A stretch of 24,721 nt of DNA, taken from positions 1 through 24,721 of the forward strand of contig JANXBI010000023.1 of the NCBI GenBank assembly GCA_025060675.1, written 5' to 3'. How positions within the stretch are numbered: the stretch's first letter is position 1; each line of letters opens with the position of its first letter. This document shows positions 7,918 through 16,607 of the stretch, piece after piece. A model generated the notes under the pieces. That model did not search any database, was not told where the DNA came from, and was given only the letters and a program-made list of their open reading frames with translations. The DNA is from Candidatus Caldatribacterium sp. (GTDB lineage Bacteria > Atribacterota > Atribacteria > Atribacterales > Caldatribacteriaceae). The position numbers and the translations under genes were made by a program.

Positions 7918-9882
7918 TTACCGCATGAAGAGAGGAGCAAAAACGAGTGCAACAATCGACATGAGTTTGATGAGGATGTTGAGCGAGGGGCCAGCGGTAT
8001 CCTTGAAGGGATCACCAACGGTGTCACCGACAACTGCGGCTGCATGGGTTGGAGTACCCTTCCCACCAAGGTGCCCAGCCTCGATGTACTTTTTGGCGTT
8101 GTCCCAAGCGCCACCAGCATTGGCCATCATGATGGCCAGCATAAGACCGCTGATGATGGCTCCAGCGAGGAGGCCACCAAGGGCTTCCCTCCCAAGGACA
8201 AGCCCAACGACAAGCGGAACCACAACAGCGAGGACACCAGGGAGAATCATCCTCGAGAGGGCTCCTCGAGTGCTGATATCCACGCACCGGGCGTAATCTG
8301 GACGAGCCTTCCCTTCCATAAGCCCCTTGATTTCCCGGAACTGCCGGCGAACCTCCTCAACCATATTGAACGCCGCTCGACCTACCGCCTTCATGGCCAG
8401 GGACGAGAAGAGGAAGGGCATCATACCACCGACAAAAAGCCCGACAACGGTGTGGGGATGGAGAAGGTCAATGCCCCGGAGTCCCACAGCTTGCCCATAG
8501 GCGGCAAAAAGCCCCATCGCGGTGAGCGCCGCAGAACCAATGGCAAATCCCTTACCGATAGCCGCTGTGGTGTTCCCAAGGGCGTCAAGGGAATCGGTGA
8601 TTTTGCGGACCTCAGGACCAAGACCAGCCATTTCGGCGATACCACCAGCATTGTCCGCCACCGGTCCATAGGCGTCAACAGAGACGATGATTCCAGTAAT
8701 GGAGAGCATTCCAAGGCCAGCAATGGCGATACCGTACATTCCCGCGGCTTGATAGGCAACAAGGATAGCTCCGCAGATGACAAGGAGCGGTAAAACGGCG
8801 CTTTCCATCCCCAGCGCAAGGCCGTTGATAATGGTTGTGGCCGCACCGGTTTGCGATGCCTTAGCGAGTTCCTGAGTGGGCTTGAACTCACTCGAAGTGT
8901 AGTACTCTGAAAGCAGCCCAATAGCTACACCCGCGATGAGTCCTGCCACCGTGGCCACGAAGGGACCAAGGCCTCGGAAAAGGAGTAAAGAAGCGATGAG
9001 GCTGAAGATGACAACGAGGATACCGCTCATGTAAGTGCCTCGGTTTAACGCTGCGGCAAGGCCTTTCTCATCCTTGGCGCTCACGAAAAAGGTACCGATA
9101 ATCGAGGCAATAACGCCAAGACCAGCAACAAGGAGAGGGTACAAAAGCCCAGCAACGTTCTGGCCATAGGCAACCCCAAGAATCATCGCCGCAACAATAG
9201 ACCCAACGTACGACTCAAAGAGGTCTGCACCCATGCCAGCGACGTCCCCGACGTTGTCCCCTACGTTATCCGCAATGACCGCAGGGTTCCGGGGGTCATC
9301 CTCGGGGATTCCCGCTTCCACTTTCCCCACGAGGTCTGCACCCACATCGGCAGCTTTCGTGTAGATACCCCCACCGACTCGAGCAAAGAGGGCTACAGAG
9401 CTTGCTCCGAGGGCAAAGCCGTTGATAATCTGGGCGTCACGAATGAGAGCGTAAAGAATCCCAAGGCCAAGAAGCCCAAAGCCCACAACGCACATACCCA
9501 TGACCGCTCCTGCGGAAAATGCCACCCGCAACGCTGGATTGGCGCCTTGGGTCGCTGCTTGAGTAGTACGGGCGTTGCTCCTTGTAGCGACACGCATCCC
9601 CACGAACCCCGCAAGAATCGAACAGAATGCTCCGACAAGGAAGCACCCTGCCGTCACCCAGCCACGGGCAAAGCCCAAAACGACGAACATCACCGCCACA
9701 AAGACCACAAGGAAGCTGTATTCCCGTTTCAAAAAGGCCATAGCGCCTTCCTGAACGGCCCGGGAAATCTCCTGCATTTTCTCGTTCCCGGGACTGTAGG
9801 AGTTAATCCGACGAACAAGCGTAGCCGCAAAGAGCACTGCAATGAGACCAGCAATGGGTGTAAAGTAAACTACGGCTTCCAC
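7918..9882 (-). CDS. hppA: Membrane-bound, ion-translocating pyrophosphatase (K+-dependent type)
   Basis: Couples hydrolysis of pyrophosphate to pumping of H+ or Na+ across the inner membrane. The 654 residues contain about 15-16 hydrophobic segments. Active-site motifs are present: DVGADLVGKVE at about 178-188, the DNVGDNVGDVAGMGADLFESY region at about 205-226, and C-terminal GDTVGDPFKDTAGPS. The site that separates the two classes reads GNTTAAIGKG, with Ala440 and Gly443; K+-independent enzymes have Lys at the first position, so this should be a K+-dependent pump. Whether it moves Na+ or H+ cannot be read with confidence. It starts at GTG with an excellent AAGGAGGTG ribosome site that overlaps the stop codon of the dGTPase gene, so the two are probably coupled. 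A terminator follows. Confidence 0.96.
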   Translation of the reverse strand: MEAVVYFTPIAGLIAVLFAATLVRRINSYSPGNEKMQEISRAVQEGAMAFLKREYSFLVVFVAVMFVVLGFARGWVTAGCFLVGAFCSILAGFVGMRVATRSNARTTQAATQGANPALRVAFSAGAVMGMCVVGFGLLGLGILYALIRDAQIINGFALGASSVALFARVGGGIYTKAADVGADLVGKVEAGIPEDDPRNPAVIADNVGDNVGDVAGMGADLFESYVGSIVAAMILGVAYGQNVAGLLYPLLVAGLGVIASIIGTFFVSAKDEKGLAAALNRGTYMSGILVVIFSLIASLLLFRGLGPFVATVAGLIAGVAIGLLSEYYTSSEFKPTQELAKASQTGAATTIINGLALGMESAVLPLLVICGAILVAYQAAGMYGIAIAGLGMLSITGIIVSVDAYGPVADNAGGIAEMAGLGPEVRKITDSLDALGNTTAAIGKGFAIGSAALTAMGLFAAYGQAVGLRGIDLLHPHTVVGLFVGGMMPFLFSSLAMKAVGRAAFNMVEEVRRQFREIKGLMEGKARPDYARCVDISTRGALSRMILPGVLAVVVPLVVGLVLGREALGGLLAGAIISGLMLAIMMANAGGAWDNAKKYIEAGHLGGKGTPTHAAAVVGDTVGDPFKDTAGPSLNILIKLMSIVALVFAPLFMR

Positions 9883-9897
9883 GAACGCACACCTCCT

Positions 9898-10962
9898 TCA
9901 GCGAGTTTTCCATCCCTCCTGTGGCCAGGAGGAAGGGATGAAGTATTTCCGATACATGTAGAGGGCATACCGGTCAGTCATTCCAGAGATGAAGTCACAG
10001 ATGAGCGTCCCCAAGTCTTCTTGCCGTTCCCGGGCAAAAGCGTACTCCTCGGCGAGCACTTCAGGATGCTCAAAGAAGAACTCATAAAGGTGCTTCACAA
10101 GACGCTTCGCCTTTTCCCGCTCCTGCCACTGTTCCGGACCAAAGTAGACCCGCTCAAAGAGGAAACTCCGGAGGGTCTCGGTAGCCTCCCGAACCTTCTC
10201 GCTCATACGAATCTCCGGTTGGTCAAAGCTCTCCATGATGATATCTCGAACCATGGTGTTGATACGCTGCCGGTGGGTTTCTCCCAAAACAGCTATAGCC
10301 TTCTTGGGGAGTTCCTCAAACCGAAGAACCCTCGCCCGCAGGGCATCATCAATGTCGTGGTTCACGTACGCGATGACATCAGCCCAACGGACGACCTGGC
10401 CTTCAAGGGTTGCAGGAAGGTCCTGAGGTTCCGCCACAAGGCACATGACGCGGGTTTTGGCATGCTTGACGATGCCATCCCGCACCTCCCAGGTGAGGTT
10501 GAGACCCTCGCCATCCCGCTCGAGTTTATCCACAACCCGGAGGCTCTGCTCGTTATGCCTGAAACCCTGAGGGTGGATTTCGTTGAGTGCCTCTTCTCCC
10601 GCATGGCCAAAGGGCGTGTGTCCTAAGTCGTGCCCAAGACTTATCGCCTCCACGAGGTCTTCATTGAGGCGAAGCGCTCGGGCAATGGTACGAGCAATTT
10701 GCGCCACCTCAAGGGTATGGGTGAGACGGGTCCGGTAATGGTCCCCTTCCGGGCTCAAGAAGACCTGGCTTTTGTGCTTCAGGCGACGGAAAGCTTTGCT
10801 GTGGAGAATGCGATCCCGATCCCGCTGGAAGCAGGTTCGGAGCTCGCATTCTTCTTCAGGCTTCTCCCGTCCCCGACTCTCTGTGCTTAAAGTGGCAAAA
10901 GGAGAGAGGAATACTCTCTCCTTTTCCTCGAAAAACCGTTTAGTGCTCCCAATGTCCACCAT
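9898..10962 (-). CDS. dgt: dGTPase-like HD-domain deoxynucleotide triphosphohydrolase
   Basis: A 354-residue member of the deoxyguanosine-triphosphate triphosphohydrolase-like family, which cleaves dNTPs to the deoxynucleoside and inorganic triphosphate and helps control nucleotide pools. The typical start is seen (ERVFLSPFATLSTESRGR at about 15-31), then FQRDRDRILHSKAFRRLKHK at 45-64. The metal-binding HD signature is THT (His82), GHDLGHTPFGHAGE (110-123), and a later Asp in VIAYVNHDIDDAL. The sub-family preference (dGTP versus other dNTPs) cannot be told. The ATG at 10962 has only a weak GAGAT upstream. It begins eight bases after the T-run of the terminator that closes the dikinase gene, and its stop codon overlaps the ribosome site of the pyrophosphatase gene. 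Confidence 0.9.
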   Translation of the reverse strand: MVDIGSTKRFFEEKERVFLSPFATLSTESRGREKPEEECELRTCFQRDRDRILHSKAFRRLKHKSQVFLSPEGDHYRTRLTHTLEVAQIARTIARALRLNEDLVEAISLGHDLGHTPFGHAGEEALNEIHPQGFRHNEQSLRVVDKLERDGEGLNLTWEVRDGIVKHAKTRVMCLVAEPQDLPATLEGQVVRWADVIAYVNHDIDDALRARVLRFEELPKKAIAVLGETHRQRINTMVRDIIMESFDQPEIRMSEKVREATETLRSFLFERVYFGPEQWQEREKAKRLVKHLYEFFFEHPEVLAEEYAFARERQEDLGTLICDFISGMTDRYALYMYRKYFIPSSWPQEGWKTR

Positions 10963-10970
10963 GGTATCTC

Positions 10971-11000
10971 AAAAACAGGCGGGCGTGAACCCGCCTGTTT
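10971..11000 (-). terminator. Intrinsic terminator after the pyruvate phosphate dikinase gene
   Basis: A perfect 11-bp stem (10973-10983 with 10990-11000; arms AAACAGGCGGG and CCCGCCTGTTT) with a six-base loop lies three bases after the dikinase stop codon. On the minus strand the 3' arm runs into TTTTT. The next gene starts eight bases later. Confidence 0.82.
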
Positions 11001-11003
11001 CCC

Positions 11004-13667
11004 TCACAGGTTGAATTTCGCGTCCTTTTCTACATCCTCCAAGGCTGCGTGAGCCGCCGCAAGACGGGCAATGGGTACCCGGAAAGGCGAACAGCTCACG
11101 TAATTCAGACCAATCTTGTGGCAGAAGACCACGGACTTCGGCTCGCCACCGTGCTCACCACAGATGCCGCACTTGAGGTTTGGACGAGTCTTGCGACCCT
11201 TCTCAACAGCCATCTGCATGAGCTGACCAACGCCTTCCTGGTCAAGGACCTGGAAGGGGTCTTCAGGAAGGATACCCTTCTCCTCGTAGAAGAAGAGGAA
11301 TTTCCCTTCCGCATCGTCACGGCTGTACCCAAAGGTCATCTGGGTGAGGTCGTTGGTACCAAAGGAGAAGAACTCGGCGTACTCGGCGATTTGGTCGGCA
11401 ACAAGGGCAGCCCGTGGAACTTCAATCATGGTGCCGAAGCTATAGTTCACCATAACGCCCTGTTCTTTGAGCACTTGCTGTGCCACTTCGTCGAGTTTCT
11501 CCTTGAGAACCTTGATTTCGTTCTTGTGACCTACAAGAGGAATCATAATCTCTGGGATGACCTTTACGCCTTCCTTGGTGAGCTCACAGGCCGCCTCCAT
11601 AATGGCTCGAACCTGCATTTCGACGATTTCCGGGTAGAGAATCCCAAGACGGCATCCCCGAAGACCCATCATGGGGTTCGCCTCATGGAGGTTACGGACA
11701 ATCTTCAGGAGTTTCTCCTTCTCCTCAAGTTCTGGTCCTGTAACTCCCTTGGCGCGGAGCGTAGTGACTTCCACAAGGAGATCCTCAAGTTTGGGCAGGA
11801 ACTCATGGAGTGGTGGGTCAATGAGGCGGATGGTGACTGGCTTCCCTTCCATGATACGGAAAATCTCCTTGAAGTCACCTTTCTGCATGGGCTCGATGTG
11901 GGCAAGAGCTTCTTTCCGCTCTTCAGGTGTCTGGGCCATAATCATCTTCTGGACCCAGGGGAGGCGGTCCGGTGCCATGAACATGTGCTCAGTCCGGCAG
12001 AGTCCGATGCCTTCAGCGCCAAACTCAAGAGCCTTCCTCGCATCTGCAGGAGTATCGGCGTTTGCCCGAACCCCGAGTTTGCGGAACTTATCCGCCCAGG
12101 AAAGGAGGACCTTGAACTCTTCGGAGAGCTGCGGTGGGATGGTCCGCACTTGACCGAGGATGACCTCACCGGTGCTCCCATCGATGGTGATGTAGTCACC
12201 TTCTTTCACCACCACATCACCGACGGTGAACTCTCGCTTGTCGAGGTCGATTTTAATCGCTTCACAACCAGCAACACAGGGTTTCCCCATGCCTCGGGCG
12301 ACCACAGCCGCGTGACTCGTCATCCCACCACGGCTTGTGAGCACACCCTGAGCAGCAACCACACCATGGATGTCATCGGGTGTGGTCTCTGGGCGAACGA
12401 GAATTACCTTCTCTCCAGCATTACCAAGCTTTTCTGCCTCGTCAGCATCAAAGACTACCTTCCCCGAAGCAGCACCAGGAGAAGCAGGAAGCCCCTTCGC
12501 AAGGACCTTCAAAGGTTGACTCCGGTCAATCTGGGGATGGAGGAGCTGGTTGATTTGGTTTGGTTCAACACGTTTCACCGCAGTTTTCTCGTCGATGAGT
12601 CCTTCTCGCACCATGTCGACGGCGATTTTAATCGCCGCTTGAGCAGTTCGCTTCCCGGTTCGGGTCTGGAGAAGGTAGAGCTTGCCGCGCTCGATGGTGA
12701 ACTCAAAGTCTTGCATGTCCTTGTAGTGCTTCTCAAGAATCTCGTACACCTTCTTCAGCTCCTCAAAAGCCTGTGGGAGCTCTTTCTCCATATCCTTGAT
12801 GGGTTTTGGTGTGCGGATACCAGCGACAACGTCTTCACCTTGAGCGTTCAAGAGGTACTCACCGTAGTACTCCTTCGCTCCCGTCGAGGGGTTCCGAGTG
12901 AATCCAACGCCAGTCCCTGAATCAAAGCCCATGTTCCCAAAGACCATCATCTGCACGTTGACAGCCGTACCCCAGTCCTCAGGGATGTTGTGAATCTTCC
13001 GGTAAGTGATAGCCCGTTTGTTGTTCCAGGAAAGGAACACGGCGTTAATTGCCCGACGGAGCTGCTCCCATGGATCCTGAGGAAAGTCTTCACCGGTGTT
13101 CTCTCTGTAGAGTTTCTTGTACTTCTCAACGACCTTCTTTAGAGCCTCGGCATCGAGTTCTGTATCGAGCTTTGCACCAACTTCCTCTTTCACCTCATCG
13201 AGGATAGCTTCAAACTTTGCGTGGTCTACACCCATAACGACGTTGCCAAACATCTGGATGAAGCGACGGTAGCAGTCGTAAGCGAAACGCTCGTTGGCCG
13301 TCAAACGCGCAAGCCCTTTCACCACCTCGTCGTTAAGCCCAAGGTTGAGGATGGTATCCATCATCCCAGGCATCGAAGCTGGAGCACCAGACCGCACAGA
13401 GACAAGGAGGGGATTGTTGGGATCACCGAACTTTTTCCCGGTTTTCTCCTCAAGCACCTTGAGGCTCTTTTTCACCTCTTCTTCAAGTCCTTCCGGCCAA
13501 GTCTGGTTGTTCTTGTAGAAGTGCGAACACGCCTCCGTGGTAATGGTGAAGCCAGGAGGTACCGGGAGCCCAATCCGGGTCATCTCTGCAAGGTTTGCTC
13601 CCTTGCCTCCGAGGAGCAACTTCATCGAAGCGTCCCCTTCACCAAAGAAGTACACGTACTTCTTCAT
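11004..13667 (-). CDS. ppdK: Pyruvate, phosphate dikinase
   Basis: Interconverts pyruvate + ATP + phosphate with phosphoenolpyruvate + AMP + pyrophosphate in the cytoplasm. In anaerobes it often runs toward pyruvate, using pyrophosphate. The 887-residue length is typical. It has the N-terminal ATP-grasp nucleotide domain (GGKGANLAEM, SVRSGAPASMPGMMDTILNLG, TRTGKRTAQAA), the phosphohistidine domain with GGMTSHAAVVARGMGKPCVAG, and the C-terminal PEP/pyruvate TIM barrel (GLCRTEHMF, MMGLRGCRLGI, SFGTNDLTQMTFG, CGICGEHGGEP). His452 is the swivelling catalytic residue and Thr450 the expected regulatory phosphorylation site. The ATG overlaps the stop of the regulator gene as ATGA, implying translational coupling; a GGGAGGA ribosome site is also present. 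Function is very secure; direction of flux is inference. Confidence 0.98.
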   Translation of the reverse strand: MKKYVYFFGEGDASMKLLLGGKGANLAEMTRIGLPVPPGFTITTEACSHFYKNNQTWPEGLEEEVKKSLKVLEEKTGKKFGDPNNPLLVSVRSGAPASMPGMMDTILNLGLNDEVVKGLARLTANERFAYDCYRRFIQMFGNVVMGVDHAKFEAILDEVKEEVGAKLDTELDAEALKKVVEKYKKLYRENTGEDFPQDPWEQLRRAINAVFLSWNNKRAITYRKIHNIPEDWGTAVNVQMMVFGNMGFDSGTGVGFTRNPSTGAKEYYGEYLLNAQGEDVVAGIRTPKPIKDMEKELPQAFEELKKVYEILEKHYKDMQDFEFTIERGKLYLLQTRTGKRTAQAAIKIAVDMVREGLIDEKTAVKRVEPNQINQLLHPQIDRSQPLKVLAKGLPASPGAASGKVVFDADEAEKLGNAGEKVILVRPETTPDDIHGVVAAQGVLTSRGGMTSHAAVVARGMGKPCVAGCEAIKIDLDKREFTVGDVVVKEGDYITIDGSTGEVILGQVRTIPPQLSEEFKVLLSWADKFRKLGVRANADTPADARKALEFGAEGIGLCRTEHMFMAPDRLPWVQKMIMAQTPEERKEALAHIEPMQKGDFKEIFRIMEGKPVTIRLIDPPLHEFLPKLEDLLVEVTTLRAKGVTGPELEEKEKLLKIVRNLHEANPMMGLRGCRLGILYPEIVEMQVRAIMEAACELTKEGVKVIPEIMIPLVGHKNEIKVLKEKLDEVAQQVLKEQGVMVNYSFGTMIEVPRAALVADQIAEYAEFFSFGTNDLTQMTFGYSRDDAEGKFLFFYEEKGILPEDPFQVLDQEGVGQLMQMAVEKGRKTRPNLKCGICGEHGGEPKSVVFCHKIGLNYVSCSPFRVPIARLAAAHAALEDVEKDAKFNL

Positions 13668-14527
13668 GCCTGTTCCTCCCTTTTCTTTTTGATTTGTTCA
13701 AAAATCTTTCCCACCACGTCATGCACAGAAAGACGGGTAATGTCGATAACCGGACACTGCAAACGGGCGTACACGGCTCGAGCAAAGGCGAGTTCTTCTT
13801 CCACTCGCATAAGGCTTGCTTTGTCTTCAAGGCAATACAATCCTAAGGCCCTGATGCGTTCAAGGCGAAGCTCACTCAAGTACTGGGGATCCATATCAAT
13901 ACCCACAACGAGGGGCTTTGCCCCTTTTCCCACCACTTCTTCAAAGTTTACCGGAAGAGGGAGATTCGGGTCAAGCATGACGTACCCACACTTTACCCCC
14001 TTTTCCGCAAGGCGGAGGATACACTCATCCCGGTGAGGGTACCACACCGCAAGGAGCACCACATCGGCTTTTTCCAGGTTCGATACGCTGAATCCGGTGC
14101 TCTTTTCAAGGGCGTACTCAATCGCCTCAAGACGTTCAACCACGTTCTCCTCTCGCTGGAGGATACCCGGAATTCCCCGGGGCTTCCGGAGGCTCACCTT
14201 CTTCAACGCTTCCACCACTGGCCCAAGGACATCAAGGGCGATGACGCTTCGATTGGCAGCTTCTGCCCGGAGAACCCGTGCAAGGTCCTCGTTGACCACC
14301 GTGTACACCACGATGTCTTTCCCCACCCGCACCATGTCCATGATATTGTATATCTCTTCCTCGCTCCGCACATGGGTGAACCGGAGCACGTTCACCCGCG
14401 GGAGCTCAAACTGCAGAAGCGCTGCTTGAACAACAGAGAAAGCCGTTTTCCCCGTGCCATCAGAAATAACGAAAATGTTGAAATCGTCACTCGCCACGTA
14501 GGTGTTCTGGTCCTCAGGCTCGAACAC
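13664..14527 (-). CDS. Pyruvate, phosphate dikinase regulatory protein (kinase/pyrophosphorylase, DUF299 family)
   Basis: A bifunctional regulator that inactivates the dikinase by ADP-dependent phosphorylation of a threonine and reactivates it by phosphate-dependent removal. The 287-residue protein has the N-terminal family start NIFVISDGTGKTAF, a middle region with ALDVLGPVVEAL, and the second conserved block LEAIEYALEKSTG...LEKADVVLLAVWYPHRDE. The C-terminal PVIDITRLSVHDVV is also typical. Family members also regulate PEP synthase; adjacency to the dikinase gene settles the target here. I chose GTG at 14527, because the GAGGAGGG ribosome site lies 9 bases upstream. The longer open frame to 14608 is inside glyS. 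The gene overlaps the glyS stop by 14 bases and the dikinase start by 3, so all are co-translated. Confidence 0.93.
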   Translation of the reverse strand: MFEPEDQNTYVASDDFNIFVISDGTGKTAFSVVQAALLQFELPRVNVLRFTHVRSEEEIYNIMDMVRVGKDIVVYTVVNEDLARVLRAEAANRSVIALDVLGPVVEALKKVSLRKPRGIPGILQREENVVERLEAIEYALEKSTGFSVSNLEKADVVLLAVWYPHRDECILRLAEKGVKCGYVMLDPNLPLPVNFEEVVGKGAKPLVVGIDMDPQYLSELRLERIRALGLYCLEDKASLMRVEEELAFARAVYARLQCPVIDITRLSVHDVVGKIFEQIKKKREEQA

Positions 14528-16607
14528 CCTTTGCACCCTCCTCAAGCACGACGAGCGAGAGATTAGCAAAAGGCGCAAGGAGATTGACGATACGTCGCAA
14601 AAGACCAAGACGATTCGCTTGGAGACGTAAATCCTCGCACATCACAAGCACTTCGTCGAAGAATCGACCAAGGAATGGCACCATCTCCCAAAAGAGCGTG
14701 AAAGCCCTTCGGTACTCTCCCTGGGCAAGAGCCGCTCGAATACCCTCCTCCCTCCCCTGCAATTCTCTGTAGAGGGCCTTTTCTGCTTCTTCTTTCAAGA
14801 GAGACTCTGCCACCTCAGCACGTTCAAAGTGCCGAGAGATATTATACGCTCTGGTGAATCCAGTCACCACTGCATCAAGGAAATCCTTCTCGGCCATGAA
14901 AAGTCCATGGAGGAATTCGATACGCCGCGCAGCGTCGTAAAGGTCGTCGGGTTCCGTAGCGAAAACCGCCTGAACGACCGAATGGTGCTTCCCTCCCTCA
15001 AGGAGGAGCGACCGGAGTCTGCCGAAGAGGAAGCGCACCACCTCTTCTTTTGGATTGGCGATACGAGGAGCAAATCCTTGCGCCGCGAGGAGTTCGAGAT
15101 TCTTCTCAATCCATTCCGACAAGGGACAGTACCACTCCCGCACAAGGAGGGTATCGACAATACTCTGCCCAAGCCGACGCAGTCCAAGCGGGTCTTGGGA
15201 ACCAGTGGGAATCCGACCCAGGGCAAAGCTCGAAACGATGGTGTCCATCTTGTCGGCAAGAGAGAGAATACTCCCCAAGGGCGTCTCAGGGATGGGGAGG
15301 TAGCTCTCCTCAAGAGCCAGGGCGACTTCTTCCTCTTCACCCGAAAGGAGGGCATACACCCTCCCCATATACCCTTGGAGCTCTGGGAACTCCCGAACCA
15401 TGGAGGAGACAAGGTCAGCCTTAGAGAGGAACGCAGCCCGGCGCAAGAGGGCAATCTCGGCTTCGCTCCGTTTGAGCACCTCACCAAGATAGGTGACAAG
15501 TTCTACAAGGCGCTCAGTTTTCTCGTACATGCTCCCCAAATCTTCTTGGAAGAGTACCCCTCGCAGGTCTTCCACCCGGTCAGCAAGGCCCCGTTTCTTG
15601 TCCTCCTCAAAGAAGAAGAGCGCATCTTCAAGGCGGGCCCGCAGGACCCGTTCGTTCCCCCGGATGATTTTCTCCGCCCCATCACTTGGTCGGTTAATGA
15701 CCACAAAAAAGAGGGGCTTGAGGTTCCCCTCCGCATCACACGCCGCAAAGTACCGTTGGTGGTGCTTCATAACGGTGATGAGGAGTTTCGGGGGAAGACT
15801 CAGGTACTTCTCGCTGAAATGCCCCACGAGAACATCAGGGTACTCGACGAGGAAGTTCACCTCTTCAAGGAGCTCCTCATCCCGAAGCCAGTACACCCCT
15901 TGCTCTTGAGCACATTGGGAGAGTCGCTCAACGATGCGGTTGCGCCGTTTCACCGGATCAACAATAACCCCAGCACCCTCCAAAACTTCTTCGTATGCTC
16001 CTGCCGAGGGAAGGGGAATCACAGAAGGAGAGAGGAAACGATGCCCACGGCTTAACCGTGACGCGGAAACCCCAGCGACACTCAGGGGAATCTCCTCACC
16101 ACCAAAGAGGGCCACCAGCCAACGTATCGGACGGACGAAACGGAAGTCCCCTGCGCCCCAGAGCATGGACCGGGAAAAATCAAGCGATACAAGAAAAGCA
16201 AAAAGCGCCTCAGGAAGGACTTCCTGGGTCGGTTTTCCTGGTTCATACTTCCGACCGAAAATGTACGTCCCCTTTTCCGTTTCCTGAACAAAGAGGTCCT
16301 CAAGCGCAATCCCTTGTGCCCGGGCAAAGGCCAAAGCAGGAGGGAGCAAATTCCCATGCTCATCCATCCCGACCTTCTTTGCCGGACCCTTGATTTCTCG
16401 AACCACCGGCTCTTGGACTTCGCCCATTCCCCAAACAGAGATAGCGATACGCCTTGGCGTCCCAAGGACACGAAAATCCTCATACGGAATACGGAACTTC
16501 GCAAGGGTCTCGGTGAACTTCTCTTCAACCTCGGCGAAAATTTCCCGAACGAGGCTTGTGGGGAGCTCTTCAACGCCAATCTCCAAGAGGAAATCCCTTC
16601 TACCCAT
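14514..16607 (-). CDS. glyS: Glycyl-tRNA synthetase beta subunit
   Basis: The tRNA-binding subunit of the tetrameric (alpha2beta2) glycyl-tRNA synthetase. The 697-residue length is normal. Characteristic stretches are LLEIGVEELPTSLV at the N-terminus, FVRPIRWLVALFGGEEIP, MKHHQRYFAACD, DKMDTIVSSFALGRIPTGSQDPLGLRR, and a C-terminal helical DALR-type anticodon-binding region (about 590-690). The ATG at 16607 lies inside the end of glyQ (8-base overlap), the usual glyQS arrangement, so translation is probably coupled. Unusually, the operon continues into the dikinase regulator and dikinase. Confidence 0.97.
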   Translation of the reverse strand: MGRRDFLLEIGVEELPTSLVREIFAEVEEKFTETLAKFRIPYEDFRVLGTPRRIAISVWGMGEVQEPVVREIKGPAKKVGMDEHGNLLPPALAFARAQGIALEDLFVQETEKGTYIFGRKYEPGKPTQEVLPEALFAFLVSLDFSRSMLWGAGDFRFVRPIRWLVALFGGEEIPLSVAGVSASRLSRGHRFLSPSVIPLPSAGAYEEVLEGAGVIVDPVKRRNRIVERLSQCAQEQGVYWLRDEELLEEVNFLVEYPDVLVGHFSEKYLSLPPKLLITVMKHHQRYFAACDAEGNLKPLFFVVINRPSDGAEKIIRGNERVLRARLEDALFFFEEDKKRGLADRVEDLRGVLFQEDLGSMYEKTERLVELVTYLGEVLKRSEAEIALLRRAAFLSKADLVSSMVREFPELQGYMGRVYALLSGEEEEVALALEESYLPIPETPLGSILSLADKMDTIVSSFALGRIPTGSQDPLGLRRLGQSIVDTLLVREWYCPLSEWIEKNLELLAAQGFAPRIANPKEEVVRFLFGRLRSLLLEGGKHHSVVQAVFATEPDDLYDAARRIEFLHGLFMAEKDFLDAVVTGFTRAYNISRHFERAEVAESLLKEEAEKALYRELQGREEGIRAALAQGEYRRAFTLFWEMVPFLGRFFDEVLVMCEDLRLQANRLGLLRRIVNLLAPFANLSLVVLEEGAKGVRA

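Noticed and set aside
7912..8793. Plus-strand open frame opposite the membrane pyrophosphatase gene
   Set aside because: Antisense shadow with His/Asn-rich nonsense composition.
11049..12920. Long plus-strand open frame (623 codons) opposite the dikinase gene
   Set aside because: Antisense shadow of a strongly conserved gene; no recognisable protein features.
14528..14608. Longer N-terminus for the dikinase regulator
   Set aside because: Lies wholly inside glyS and has no family similarity; GTG at 14527 has a strong ribosome site.
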